Assembly: GCF_031551385.1 (NCBI RefSeq)
Contig: NZ_JAVBNS010000198.1
Span: forward strand, 1 to 64,000
From: Anaerosporobacter sp031551385
GTDB lineage: Bacteria; Bacillota; Clostridia; Lachnospirales; Lachnospiraceae
Direction: 5' to 3'
DNA: 64,000 nucleotides
The translations under genes were made by a program, and so were the position numbers. The notes under the pieces were generated by a model, which was not told the DNA's origin, made no database searches, and was given only the letters and a program-made list of their open reading frames with translations. Below are positions 7,542 to 16,025 of the stretch, one piece after another; the first letter of the stretch is position 1, and every line of letters starts with the position of its first letter.

Positions 7542-7667
7542 CTATTCTATACCAATGCCACCACAAACCATCTTGTGGTATCGCCCAAATAAATATAGTT
7601 GAAGAAATCCTTGGGCTGCATATTCACCTTTACGATTATTTTCCTTCAACCATGTCGCACAAACCAA
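7542..7667 (-). CDS. Possible small gene or remnant between cdd and pdp
   Basis: The frame starts at TTG 7667 and encodes 41 residues, opening MVCATWLKENNRKGEYAA and ending MVCGGIGIE. The composition looks protein-like (aromatic and charged residues in natural proportions), and the frame fills the whole cdd-pdp gap: it begins 15 bases after the cdd stop and ends one base before the pdp start. No strong RBS precedes the TTG, and no family is recognised. It may be a genuine small protein, a coupling peptide for pdp translation, or the end of a decayed gene. The same DNA can also form hairpins (ACCACAA/TTGTGGT at 7560-7579; GTTGAAG/CTTCAAC), so an RNA role is an alternative. Confidence 0.4.
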   Translation of the reverse strand: MVCATWLKENNRKGEYAAQGFLQLYLFGRYHKMVCGGIGIE

Positions 7668-7682
7668 TCACTTCACACTTTT

Positions 7683-8093
7683 CTACTTCAAATCCTCAGG
7701 GCCAAAACCTAGTGGCAATAGCTCTTCTAATGTAAATTCTTTATATTTGTCTTCCGACTTTGCCAAAACAATTTTAAATGTTTTAGGATTACAAAACTCC
7801 ATCATTACCTGTCTGCAAACGCCACAAGGAGCAGTCAAACTCTCTACTTTGCGGTTCTTTCCGCCAACGATAACTATCTTTTCAAACTCTTTAACCCCTT
7901 CACTTACCGCTTTAAAGATAGCTGTACGTTCTGCACAATTCGTAGGTGTGTAGCCCGCATTCTCTATATTGCAACCAGTAAAGATTGTTCCGTTTTTCGC
8001 AACTAGTACAGCCGAAACATTAAAGTTAGAATATGGCGCATAAGAATATTGCAAACCATCAATTGCCATTCTAATAAGTTCTTTATTCTCCAT
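7683..8093 (-). CDS. cdd: Cytidine deaminase
   Basis: It converts cytidine and deoxycytidine to uridine and deoxyuridine, which pdp then cleaves. The zinc site is complete: C53-A-E55 in TNCAERTAI (E55 is the proton shuttle) and C90-x-x-C93 in APCGVCRQ. The length of 136 matches the small tetrameric class. A good GGAGAGGA site precedes the ATG. It lies after a hairpin that may reduce read-through from deoC. Confidence 0.95.
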   Translation of the reverse strand: MENKELIRMAIDGLQYSYAPYSNFNVSAVLVAKNGTIFTGCNIENAGYTPTNCAERTAIFKAVSEGVKEFEKIVIVGGKNRKVESLTAPCGVCRQVMMEFCNPKTFKIVLAKSEDKYKEFTLEELLPLGFGPEDLK

Positions 8094-8114
8094 GTAATCA
8101 TCCTCTCCATAATG

Positions 8115-8158
8115 AAAAAGAGAGGGTATTATTGAGGTGTTTTTCCCTCGTAATACCC
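8115..8158 (-). terminator. Terminator or attenuator between deoC and cdd
   Basis: GGGTATTA (8124-8131) pairs with TAATACCC (8151-8158), with an inner GAGG/CCTC pair. In the direction of transcription (minus) CTCTCTTTTTC follows. It lies inside the operon, so it probably tunes the level of cdd-pdp rather than ending it. Confidence 0.65.
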
Positions 8159-8175
8159 CATCTTTATCTTTTTAT

Positions 8176-8841
8176 TTAATATCCTGTAGCATTTTCGTTT
8201 TTCGCTAATTTTACGATACGGCTTGTACCTAGTCTTGATGCTCCAAGCGCAATGAATTTCTCCGCATCATCAAAAGAAGAAATTCCACCAGCAGCTTTCA
8301 TCTTAATACCTTCACCGATGTTTTTTGCAAATAATGCGATATCATCAAATGTAGCACCTGCTGTAGAGAAACCTGTTGAAGTTTTGATGAAATCTGCGCC
8401 TGCGTTTGTAACAACTTTACACATCTCAATCTTCTCTTCCTCTGTTAAAACACAAGTCTCAATGATAACTTTAAGAATCTTATCTTTGCAAACTTCTTTT
8501 AATGTTTTGATTTCTTGCTCGATTAAATCAAAGCGTTTATCTTTTGCCCATCCAAGATTGATAACCATATCGATTTCGTCTGCTCCATTATCAATCGCAT
8601 CTTTTGTTTCAAATGCTTTCACTGCAGTTGTATTATATCCATTAGGGAAACCAATAACCGTACAAACTGCCATCTTATCTCCCATATACTCCTTCGCTTG
8701 CTTTACGTAAGAAGGTGGTATACAAACACTTGCTGTTTGGTAATGCATTGCATCATCACAAATTGTTTTGATCTCTTCCCAAGTAGAAGTGATTCCTAAC
8801 AATGTGTGATCAACTGTTTTAAAAATATCTTTTTTATCCAT
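8176..8841 (-). CDS. deoC: Deoxyribose-phosphate aldolase
   Basis: It cleaves 2-deoxyribose 5-phosphate to glyceraldehyde 3-phosphate and acetaldehyde. Family blocks include VCTVIGFPNG, EIDMVINLGW, LKVIIETCVLT with its catalytic Lys, and ADFIKTSTGF with the Schiff-base Lys. The length of 221 is typical. ATG 8841 is preferred over GTG 8844 because GAGAGGA then lies 9 bases upstream. It works directly on the product of the phosphopentomutase encoded by deoB in the same operon. Confidence 0.95.
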   Translation of the reverse strand: MDKKDIFKTVDHTLLGITSTWEEIKTICDDAMHYQTASVCIPPSYVKQAKEYMGDKMAVCTVIGFPNGYNTTAVKAFETKDAIDNGADEIDMVINLGWAKDKRFDLIEQEIKTLKEVCKDKILKVIIETCVLTEEEKIEMCKVVTNAGADFIKTSTGFSTAGATFDDIALFAKNIGEGIKMKAAGGISSFDDAEKFIALGASRLGTSRIVKLAKNENATGY

Positions 8842-8866
8842 CACTACATATCCTCTCTACGTATCA

Positions 8867-9571
8867 TTATTCTGCGATTTCTAACGCAACTTCCATCATT
8901 TCTCTAAAGCTTGTTTGTCTTTCTTCTGCTGGAAGGGCTTCGCCTGTAAATACATGGTCTGATACAGTAAGAATACATAACGCTTTCTTGTTTGCTCTAG
9001 CTGCAATCATATATAATGCTGCTGCTTCCATCTCAACTGCTGCAACATTCATCTTCTTCCATAATTCATTTGTCTTATCATAATCATTGTAGAAGTGATC
9101 CGATGATAAGATATTACCAACAACTACTTTAATATTCTTTTCTTCTGCTACTTCAACTGCTTTACGAAGAAGTGAGAAGTCTGCAATTGGAGCATATGTT
9201 CCTGGTAATTTGTATTGCTCTGCATAATTAGAATCTGTTGACGCTCCCATACCAATTACAACGTCACGAACTTTGATATCATCTCCGATACCACCCGCTG
9301 AACCGATACGAATAATACTTTCTACATCATAGAAATGATATAACTCATACGAATAGATACCGATTGACGGCATACCCATTCCGCCACCCATAACAGACAC
9401 TCTTTTTCCTTTGTATGTTCCTGTATAACCGAACATGTTACGTACGGTATTAAAACAAGTTACATCTTCTAAAAAGTTATCTGCTATATATTTTGCTCTT
9501 AGTGGATCTCCTGGCATTAAGACTGTTTTTGCAATATCTCCTGGTTGTGCTGCATTATGTGGTGTTGACAT
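8867..9571 (-). CDS. deoD: Purine-nucleoside phosphorylase, DeoD type
   Basis: It cleaves purine (deoxy)nucleosides with phosphate. The protein has the hexameric DeoD-type start PHNAAQPGDIAKTVLMPGDP, the phosphate-binding RIGSAGGI block, AAVEMEAAALY (nucleoside-binding Glu residues) and VSDHVFTGE. Its 234 residues match the family. GGAGG precedes the ATG. A promoter with 17-base spacing and an imperfect dyad lies upstream, so deoD-deoC-cdd-pdp can be transcribed separately from deoB. Confidence 0.95.
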   Translation of the reverse strand: MSTPHNAAQPGDIAKTVLMPGDPLRAKYIADNFLEDVTCFNTVRNMFGYTGTYKGKRVSVMGGGMGMPSIGIYSYELYHFYDVESIIRIGSAGGIGDDIKVRDVVIGMGASTDSNYAEQYKLPGTYAPIADFSLLRKAVEVAEEKNIKVVVGNILSSDHFYNDYDKTNELWKKMNVAAVEMEAAALYMIAARANKKALCILTVSDHVFTGEALPAEERQTSFREMMEVALEIAE

Positions 9572-9605
9572 AATCTACCTCCTAATAAATTAAATTGGAA
9601 CTCAA

Positions 9606-9639
9606 TTATACTATATTTCAATGATTTTATCAATGAAAC
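9606..9639 (-). promoter_or_regulatory. Internal promoter before deoD with dyad between -35 and -10
   Basis: On the minus strand TTGATA (9629-9634), a 17-base spacer and TATAAT (9606-9611). An imperfect inverted repeat, TTTCAATGA / TCAATGAAA around TTTTA (9617-9639, one mismatched pair), covers the spacer and -35. This is a plausible site for a deoxyribonucleoside-responsive repressor, although no regulator gene lies nearby. Confidence 0.6.
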
Positions 9640-9728
9640 TACAGCATTTTTTCACTTTTACTAATGTTATTTATATAAATTACTTATAAGCAAGGGTAAA
9701 AAAAAGACCTCTTCACAAATAATTCTTG

Positions 9729-10916
9729 TTACATAATTTCTGGTAATACTGATTTTCCTGCTACTTTAGATGTAACATTGAAGTAATCTAAGATTGTTGC
9801 CGCAATATCTGCAAACGATTCTCTTGTTCCCAAGTTCGTATTTTTCTTAACCTTATCACCATAGATTACAAATGGTGTATACTCACGGGAATGATCAGTA
9901 GATGGTGTTACTGGATCGCAACCATGGTCTGCTGTAATCATAAGGATATCATCTTCTCTTAATCCTGCTATTAATTCAGGTAATCTTTCATCAAAGTAAG
10001 TAAGTGCTTTTGCATAACCCTCTGCATCATTTCTGTGACCATATAACATATCGAAATCTACTAGATTTGTAAAGCATAAGCCATTGAAATCACGTTTCAT
10101 ATATTCAAGTGTACGTTCAATACCTTCTGTGTTGTTCGCAGTACGAACCATCTCGCCAATACCTTTTCCTGCAAATATATCATTGATCTTACCAACAGCT
10201 AATACATCTAAATCTGCTTCTAGTAATTGATCAAGCATTGTTGTGTTTGGTGGTACTAAAGAGTAATCATGACGTCTTGAAGTACGTTTGAAGTCTGGAG
10301 ATTCGCCTTCGAACGGTCTTGCAATAACACGACCCACGCCATATTCACCTTCACAAAGTTCTCTTGCTATTTCACAATACTCATATAGTTGCTCAATTGA
10401 AACGATTGACTCATGAGCTGCAATTTGGAACACACTATCTGCTGATGTATAGACAATTAACGCTCCTGTCTTCACATGCTCATCACCATAATCACGTATT
10501 ACATCTGTTCCTGAATATGGTTTATTACAGATTACTTTTCTACCAGTGCGTGCTTCAAACTTATCAAGCAACTCTCTTGGGAATCCATCTGGAAATGTTG
10601 GAAGTGGTTTCTCTGATATAACACCTGCAATTTCCCAATGTCCAATTGTTGTGTCTTTTCCTTTTGAAGACTCTGTCATACGAGCATATGCTCCTGTTGG
10701 TGTAACGTCTTCCTTCGCCCACTCTTCTTCGGGTCTTTCAATTTCAACACCATCAATATTAAAAAAACCAAGCTTTTTCATATTCGGCATACGAAAATAT
10801 TGACTTGTAGATGCCGCCTTTACTGTATTGCTTCCTTCGTCTCCATAGCTTGCTGCATCTGGCATTTCCCCAATACCAAAACTATCTAATACAATTAAAA
10901 ATACACGTTTCTTCAT
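9729..10916 (-). CDS. deoB: Phosphopentomutase
   Basis: It interconverts (deoxy)ribose 1-phosphate and 5-phosphate, linking the phosphorylases to deoC and the pentose phosphate pathway. The alkaline-phosphatase-fold metal sites are visible: VLDSFGIGEMPDA at residues 9-21 (D11), KGKDTTIGHWE with the phosphorylated Thr, and TADHGCDP plus DHSREYTP near the C-terminus. Its length of 395 is normal. It is the first gene of the nucleoside operon and is separated from deoD by 157 bases holding the internal promoter. Confidence 0.95.
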   Translation of the reverse strand: MKKRVFLIVLDSFGIGEMPDAASYGDEGSNTVKAASTSQYFRMPNMKKLGFFNIDGVEIERPEEEWAKEDVTPTGAYARMTESSKGKDTTIGHWEIAGVISEKPLPTFPDGFPRELLDKFEARTGRKVICNKPYSGTDVIRDYGDEHVKTGALIVYTSADSVFQIAAHESIVSIEQLYEYCEIARELCEGEYGVGRVIARPFEGESPDFKRTSRRHDYSLVPPNTTMLDQLLEADLDVLAVGKINDIFAGKGIGEMVRTANNTEGIERTLEYMKRDFNGLCFTNLVDFDMLYGHRNDAEGYAKALTYFDERLPELIAGLREDDILMITADHGCDPVTPSTDHSREYTPFVIYGDKVKKNTNLGTRESFADIAATILDYFNVTSKVAGKSVLPEIM

Positions 10917-10951
10917 GCATACCTCTTTTCTGCGCTGCTTCTTTTGTTTTT

Positions 10952-10984
10952 AAAGTTTGCGCTCGCAGCGCTCACGCAAACTTT
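10952..10984. terminator. GC-rich hairpin between the 845-residue gene and deoB
   Basis: AAAGTTTGCG (10952-10961) and CGCAAACTTT (10975-10984) are perfect complements around a GC-rich loop. The U-rich part lies in the stem, so termination strength is uncertain. Confidence 0.5.
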
Positions 10985-10998
10985 TCTTCTTTTTTAAC

Positions 10999-13536
10999 TT
11001 ACTCTATAAAACTAATAAAGATATTTCCTGCTTTTTCAAACATCTTGGAACTATCCTTGTAGCCTTCCTTCCATGTCTTACCGAGTTCCGGGTCAATCAT
11101 AGTAATATTGAATTCATCATATCCAATAATCAATACTGCTTGCCCATTATTCTTCATAGCAATAACTGCTCTTCCTTTACTAACGTAGTAAAGAACCTCT
11201 TCTAAAGTACTTCCAGTCAGATTAATCGGCTCTTTCTTCATATACTGTGTTAGTATATCCATAATAGAACGTTTTTTATCACCGATCTGATTTGCTGTAA
11301 CATTCACTCCAGAATTAGATAAAAGCATCTTTGCACAGGCTTTCTTACTCGATAATTCACTTGCATAAACAGGAGTAATACTGCTTAAACTCGCTCTTGT
11401 TGATTTATTTCCGCGTTCCCAAACAACTTTAAAGTTTTGGTTAATAACAGAACCCATCTTCTGATCGGCTAGTATAATTGCATCACCTGCATTATCATAC
11501 ACCTCAAGAACTTCACCTAGTGCATATACATAATACCGTTCTCTACTGCTTCGGTCAATATCTAATCGTAATGTTTTATCTTCTTTAATTACCGTATTTA
11601 CTGTTGATTTCACATCTGGCTTCTTCGTTAACGTAATTGTCTCTGGAATTGTAAGATACAACTCTGTCAACATCTTATCCGTTACTCTCGTTGTTACCTC
11701 AATCTTAGAGGTATCTGTTTTTGATTTATTGAGAATGTAATCCGATTCTGCCAACGCATAATTCGTCTCATCACTTGATGATTTTTGAACCCTTGTCAAC
11801 TCAATAACGTTATCATTTACTGCTACTTTTACCGTATAGTATTTTTTAACTGAATATGACTTCAATTCTTGCTGCTCTTTATTTACAATAGAAATCTTAT
11901 ATGCTGGAGCTAAAACTTCTCCATCTGTTCCCGTTGATAAATCAGAAACCTTCACATAACCAAAAATCAGATTCTCATCTATTTTGCCAAAGATGCGAAC
12001 GCTCTGCCCTTCCTTTGCTTTAATATAACTCTTAGCACCGGTTTCTAAGTCAAGCAAAACGATATTCTCTGCTTTACCAAGTTCATTATTATCCGTCCAC
12101 GCAATATAGGAATTCTCTTGTGATGTCATTATATTTTCTGGGTCCGCATTTTCTACAACAGTTTCGATCTTCTTTGTAATCATATTATAGGCAAAGATTC
12201 GATCTTGCAGCGAAAAATAAAACACACTTGAACGATTCACATAACTAAATCCTTCTAAATCCTGCTTCATAACATCATATGGTATATTCATTGGAATATA
12301 CACTTTCTCTTCTACACGATTATCAACCGAAGAGAAATGATATAGAATAACCGCTGTACGACCTTCATATTCCCCTCTGTTCATATATCCATATACAACA
12401 AAGTCTATATTTCCATCCGCATCAATGTTCAGTATCTTAATATCATGTTGATCGTAATCATCTCGAATAAAATCCGACTTTTCTTGTTTAAATGTAAACA
12501 CTTTAACCATCGAATTTGCTATCATATCATAATACCACAATGTTTTATTACGTACAAAACTAAGTTTTGTTTCCGCTTGATTCGTTAAAAATGGTATTTC
12601 ATAGTCACTCGATACCCCAATCTTTAACTCACCTTTTTTTATACTGATATAATCCGAATTAAAGTCTGCCTCTGCTTTTCTCTCATAATAGAGCAAATAC
12701 ATTCTTGCCGCTGTATATTTTACACGGAAAAATTCTGAAACGGTATACTGTTCCACTCCTGTATCTGTATTTACTTCTACTTTATACTTCAATTCAAACG
12801 ATGCCGTATCTTGATTCATCTCTGTAATTCGAGTTATCACATCTGATACAAGCTTAGGCTCTAAGCTCTTCCACATAACCATATCATAGCTTGAATTAAT
12901 ATTTACATAGGCATAGCTAGAATTATCCATTGTCGAATTAGTCTCTAAGTAACTTCCAATCCCTGCATCCTTGTCTTTATCCAAGATTGCCTTATGAATC
13001 TTTTCTACAAAGTCATATTTTTCATTTAAATACGAGTTCGTAATCTTTTTAATTCTCGTATAAAAATGTATCTTCTTCCCTGTTGAAGTTACCGCCGTAA
13101 TCTTCATTGCATATTCTTGATTCTCTTCTAGCGTCTCTTTGACTTTTATCTTTGCTGTTGTATAATCATCGTTTTGTGTAAGTGCACTTATAGAGCCTTG
13201 CTCTATTAAATCATACTGATTCACATCTCGCACTTCGTAATTGAGCTTCTTTACAATTAATTTCTTTTGATCAATACTGATATTAACTGCTTGGCTACTA
13301 TCTAACACCGTAATTGTCTCTCGCAACATATTGGCATCTATATTCGTACTGTACCCATGCAACGGATTCATTAGTCCTCGTTCCGTCTCTATATACATTA
13401 CCGGAAATGTGGTAGCTGCCATTACCGTTGTTGCACTGCTTTCCATTTCTTCTTCCTTGATGTTATTTCCCATGAAGAAAACCGCCGCCACAAACACAAT
13501 CACCAATACTATAAATCTATATATATGTTTTAACAT
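10999..13536 (-). CDS. Large membrane-anchored extracellular protein with C39-like C-terminus
   Basis: The 845-residue protein has an N-terminal signal anchor (residues about 5-23, LVIVFVAAVFF) and then a long extracellular part. The middle (about 280-600) contains repeated beta-strand-rich units (WYYDMIANSMVKVF, YNMITKKIETVV, VLLDLETGAKSYI) that look like a beta-propeller. The last 120 residues (KACAKMLLSNSGV, then GRAVIAMKNNGQAVLIIGYDEFNITMIDP) resemble the C39-like papain fold, with a Cys in ACAKM, but the expected His in the H-x-V-V-I-x-G-Y-D block is replaced (GQAVLIIGYD). It is therefore probably a non-catalytic C39-like domain. The start lies close behind the methyltransferase gene. 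The function is unknown. Confidence 0.65.
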   Translation of the reverse strand: MLKHIYRFIVLVIVFVAAVFFMGNNIKEEEMESSATTVMAATTFPVMYIETERGLMNPLHGYSTNIDANMLRETITVLDSSQAVNISIDQKKLIVKKLNYEVRDVNQYDLIEQGSISALTQNDDYTTAKIKVKETLEENQEYAMKITAVTSTGKKIHFYTRIKKITNSYLNEKYDFVEKIHKAILDKDKDAGIGSYLETNSTMDNSSYAYVNINSSYDMVMWKSLEPKLVSDVITRITEMNQDTASFELKYKVEVNTDTGVEQYTVSEFFRVKYTAARMYLLYYERKAEADFNSDYISIKKGELKIGVSSDYEIPFLTNQAETKLSFVRNKTLWYYDMIANSMVKVFTFKQEKSDFIRDDYDQHDIKILNIDADGNIDFVVYGYMNRGEYEGRTAVILYHFSSVDNRVEEKVYIPMNIPYDVMKQDLEGFSYVNRSSVFYFSLQDRIFAYNMITKKIETVVENADPENIMTSQENSYIAWTDNNELGKAENIVLLDLETGAKSYIKAKEGQSVRIFGKIDENLIFGYVKVSDLSTGTDGEVLAPAYKISIVNKEQQELKSYSVKKYYTVKVAVNDNVIELTRVQKSSSDETNYALAESDYILNKSKTDTSKIEVTTRVTDKMLTELYLTIPETITLTKKPDVKSTVNTVIKEDKTLRLDIDRSSRERYYVYALGEVLEVYDNAGDAIILADQKMGSVINQNFKVVWERGNKSTRASLSSITPVYASELSSKKACAKMLLSNSGVNVTANQIGDKKRSIMDILTQYMKKEPINLTGSTLEEVLYYVSKGRAVIAMKNNGQAVLIIGYDEFNITMIDPELGKTWKEGYKDSSKMFEKAGNIFISFIE

Positions 13537-13560
13537 ACTATTCCTTTCGTTATTTTTATT

Positions 13561-14733
13561 TTAAATAATATCTTTGCACAGTTTATATAATGTTGGTTCA
13601 ATATGCAGATATTCCTTACAGCTCATATATTTCTCTAGTAATTCTTTCTGGTTTTTTGGTGTTCCAGTTTTTACTGCTCTTATTAAGATATTCTTTGGTG
13701 TATGTTCCATATCGATAAATTCTAGGATTTGTGTTTTGTAGCCTAGGATTTCGAGTAGGGAGGCTCTCATTGAGTCAGTGATTAGGGCAGACGTTCTTTC
13801 CTGTATTAATCCGTATTTTAGTACAGGTTCTAGTATATCACATTGGATTTGCTTGTTTACTTCATGTTGGCAACATGGTACGGATAGGATTACTTTTGCT
13901 CCCCATGTAACGGCTTTATGCAATGCATAATCCGTTGCTGTGTCGCATGCGTGTAGTGTTACTACCATGTCTACAAAATCTACTCCTTCATATGTTGCGA
14001 TATCTCCATGTAGGAATTCTAGTTTCTTGTATTCGTATCGTTTGGCTAAACCATTGCAGTTTTTAATAACTTCGTCTTTTAAGTCAAGTCCAATTACATG
14101 GATGTTATACCCCTTCACTTCATGTAGGTAATAATACATCGCAAATGTTAAGTATGACTTTCCACATCCAAAATCAATAATTGTTAACTCGTCTTTTTGT
14201 TTAAGAACAGCTTCTAAGCTTGGTATAATGTCTTCTATAAATTCAAGATAACGGTTTATCTGCTTAAATTTATCATACTTCGCATGTACAATCTTTCCTT
14301 CCGCTGTCATAACTCCAAGGTCTACTAAAAACGGAACGACTGTCCCTTCTTGTAGCAGATATTGTTTTGTACGATTATGAGTAAGATTTTGCTTTACTCC
14401 TATTACTTTCTGTTCCTTCTTCTTAATTGTAACTTTTCCTTTTTTGCTTATTAATATGATATATTGTCTCTCTTTTGTCCGTATCTCTACTTGCTTAAAG
14501 TCTTCTGTTAACCACTTCTCTGCCTTTTCCATAATATCTTCTTTTGTATCATTACTATGAAAGACTTGTTTTCCTTCATATTGTTCTACTTGAAAATGTA
14601 ACACATCTTGCAAAAGTATTGGTCTTATCTTAATCTTAGTAACCCCTTCTTTTTTTGTTGGGTTACTAATAATGATATCTAATAAATCTATATTTAAAGT
14701 CTCATTCAGTATTGAGACAATGTTACTATCCAT
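13561..14733 (-). CDS. Class I SAM-dependent methyltransferase
   Basis: The AdoMet motif I IIDFGCGKSYLTFA lies at residues 185-198, followed by acidic motif II (VIGLDLKDEV), HGDIATYEGVDFVDMVVTLHACDTATDYAL and SVPCCQHE. The TLHACDTATDYAL and VPCCQHE blocks place it in a widespread Firmicute family of uncharacterised methyltransferases (Methyltransf_32-like), some of which act on RNA. A basic N-terminal domain of about 150 residues would fit nucleic-acid binding. AAGGAGA precedes the ATG. It is 24 bases upstream of the large membrane protein and probably co-transcribed with it, but no functional link is evident. Confidence 0.8.
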   Translation of the reverse strand: MDSNIVSILNETLNIDLLDIIISNPTKKEGVTKIKIRPILLQDVLHFQVEQYEGKQVFHSNDTKEDIMEKAEKWLTEDFKQVEIRTKERQYIILISKKGKVTIKKKEQKVIGVKQNLTHNRTKQYLLQEGTVVPFLVDLGVMTAEGKIVHAKYDKFKQINRYLEFIEDIIPSLEAVLKQKDELTIIDFGCGKSYLTFAMYYYLHEVKGYNIHVIGLDLKDEVIKNCNGLAKRYEYKKLEFLHGDIATYEGVDFVDMVVTLHACDTATDYALHKAVTWGAKVILSVPCCQHEVNKQIQCDILEPVLKYGLIQERTSALITDSMRASLLEILGYKTQILEFIDMEHTPKNILIRAVKTGTPKNQKELLEKYMSCKEYLHIEPTLYKLCKDII

Positions 14734-14774
14734 GGTTATTTCTCCTTTTTACTTCTACTGTATAATAACAGACT

Positions 14775-14824
14775 GTTAACGTTGTTAACATATGACAAGT
14801 AGCAAGGCTACTTGTCATATGTTA
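14775..14824. repeat. 18-bp perfect stem beside a tandem GTTAAC motif
   Basis: TAACATATGACAAGTAGC (14786-14803) and its exact complement (14807-14824) flank only three bases (AAG). Immediately before, GTTAAC-GTT-GTTAAC (14775-14789) makes another dyad. No U-run follows on either strand. It lies 42-91 bases upstream of the methyltransferase ATG, in its leader or promoter. Confidence 0.55.
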
Positions 14825-14893
14825 TATTGTACCTATTTTTCCACGGTTCTACAACAATATAATTCTTAAAAAATTCTTTTATTTCTAATTACC

Positions 14894-14920
14894 TTTACTA
14901 TTCACACAAAATGTTCGTAG
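14894..14920 (+). repeat. Dispersed intergenic motif, degenerate copy
   Basis: TTTACTATTCACACAAAATG matches the GTTACTGTTCACACAAAACG motif found at 38671, 42481 and 55510 with a few changes. Confidence 0.4.
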
Positions 14921-14945
14921 TAACCTCATTATACACAGCGAAAAC

Positions 14946-14975
14946 TGCTGCAAGTTCTTACGAACTTACAGCAGC
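14946..14975 (-). terminator. Terminator after the Cys-rich protein gene
   Basis: CTGCTG-AAGTTC pairs with GAACTT-CAGCAG. On the minus strand TTTTCG follows. Confidence 0.75.
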
Positions 14976-14991
14976 CTGATTTTTCACATTA

Positions 14992-15819
14992 TTATCTCCA
15001 TCTGCGATAGCGGTATCTTCTTCTTCGATTTATCATCTCTTGAAAAAGCATTGTTTGGATTAATTGATATAACCAGTTTGGTCTTCCATCATCGTAGCAA
15101 TCTACGCAACGGTTATTCGGACAATACCTGCCACCACAATACTGTTTTGTCTCTACCTCACCATCTTTTTCATTTTCTGGATTTGACTCTAAATCCCTAA
15201 CATTTTCATAAATACGAAGAATGATTCTACTAATATTTGTACGATCTGGGAACTCATCAAACATACAGCTTCCTGCATACTCTAACTTATCACATTCATC
15301 CTCTATACTCTCTAGTACTCTTCTTGCTGCTCTTGGGTACATACCCTTCATATAATTGATATCATCGTCTAACGTCTCTTCCTCTACTTCCCTATGATTT
15401 GGACGTAAAAACTCTGGCATCTCTTCCTCGTAACAAGAATTAGGGATTCGAACTCCAATTGGCATACAGTAAGGATTACAACCTCCTCTTTTATATTCAT
15501 TAATCAATTCTTCCAAGTCCATATCTTCTGACATCGCTCTTCTATTAAATCTTTCTGTTTCTTCGTTTGTCTCTTCTACTACTCTTTCAACAATACTATC
15601 CTCATTTTCCAGCGCTTCCTTTACATTCTCTACAGCTTCTTCTGCCATTCCTTCTGCACATCTACTATCGCTCGAATCGCTTCTAAACCTGCAATGCTTA
15701 CTAGTAATATTTGAATTTATCATGTCACGGTACATATCATCATAACTCAAGAAATTATTCGTCAAGAAATCCATGTACTCATTTGTAGTCTGACTGCATT
15801 TGCATGTATCATTACTCAT
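14992..15819 (-). CDS. Cys-rich acidic protein, probable spore-associated protein
   Basis: The 275-residue product has no signal peptide. It has scattered Cys residues (CKC near the start, GGCNPYC, then CGGRYCPNNRCVDC around 233-246), a very acidic first half and a strongly basic Arg/Tyr tail ending RRRRYRYRRWR. The segment MYPRAARRVLESIEDECD through MFDEFPDR is well conserved in style: it resembles short proteins of spore-forming clostridia that share YP..A..VL..VE.ECD.LEY.GS.M.DE.PD. The Cys/Tyr/Arg composition fits a spore-coat protein, and a sigma-K-like promoter lies upstream. The identification as a coat protein is inferred. Confidence 0.6.
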   Translation of the reverse strand: MSNDTCKCSQTTNEYMDFLTNNFLSYDDMYRDMINSNITSKHCRFRSDSSDSRCAEGMAEEAVENVKEALENEDSIVERVVEETNEETERFNRRAMSEDMDLEELINEYKRGGCNPYCMPIGVRIPNSCYEEEMPEFLRPNHREVEEETLDDDINYMKGMYPRAARRVLESIEDECDKLEYAGSCMFDEFPDRTNISRIILRIYENVRDLESNPENEKDGEVETKQYCGGRYCPNNRCVDCYDDGRPNWLYQLIQTMLFQEMINRRRRYRYRRWR

Positions 15820-15849
15820 GTTTTATCTCCTCAATGTTATATCACTATT

Positions 15850-15876
15850 TAATATATGAGATAAAAAACGATATGT
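15850..15876 (-). promoter_or_regulatory. Candidate sigma-K promoter
   Basis: On the minus strand AC (15875-15876), 16 bases and CATATATTA (15850-15858) match the mother-cell sigma-K consensus AC-N16/17-CATANNNTA. A TATAAT lies further upstream without a clear -35, so vegetative transcription cannot be excluded. Confidence 0.45.
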
Positions 15877-16025
15877 GCAATTATAAAATAATTCAGTAAC
15901 CTTCCTCTTTCAACATATGATGTATTCTAATAATATGACATATTGTTATCAACGTTCTTATGTTATAATTAAAATAATTGTTCAAAAGGCACTACCGTAA
16001 AATATTTTTATAAGCGAAAGGATGG

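Noticed and set aside
8252..8710. 152-codon antisense frame over deoC
   Set aside because: deoC is certain; long antisense frames are a by-product of its codon use. No RBS or known domain.
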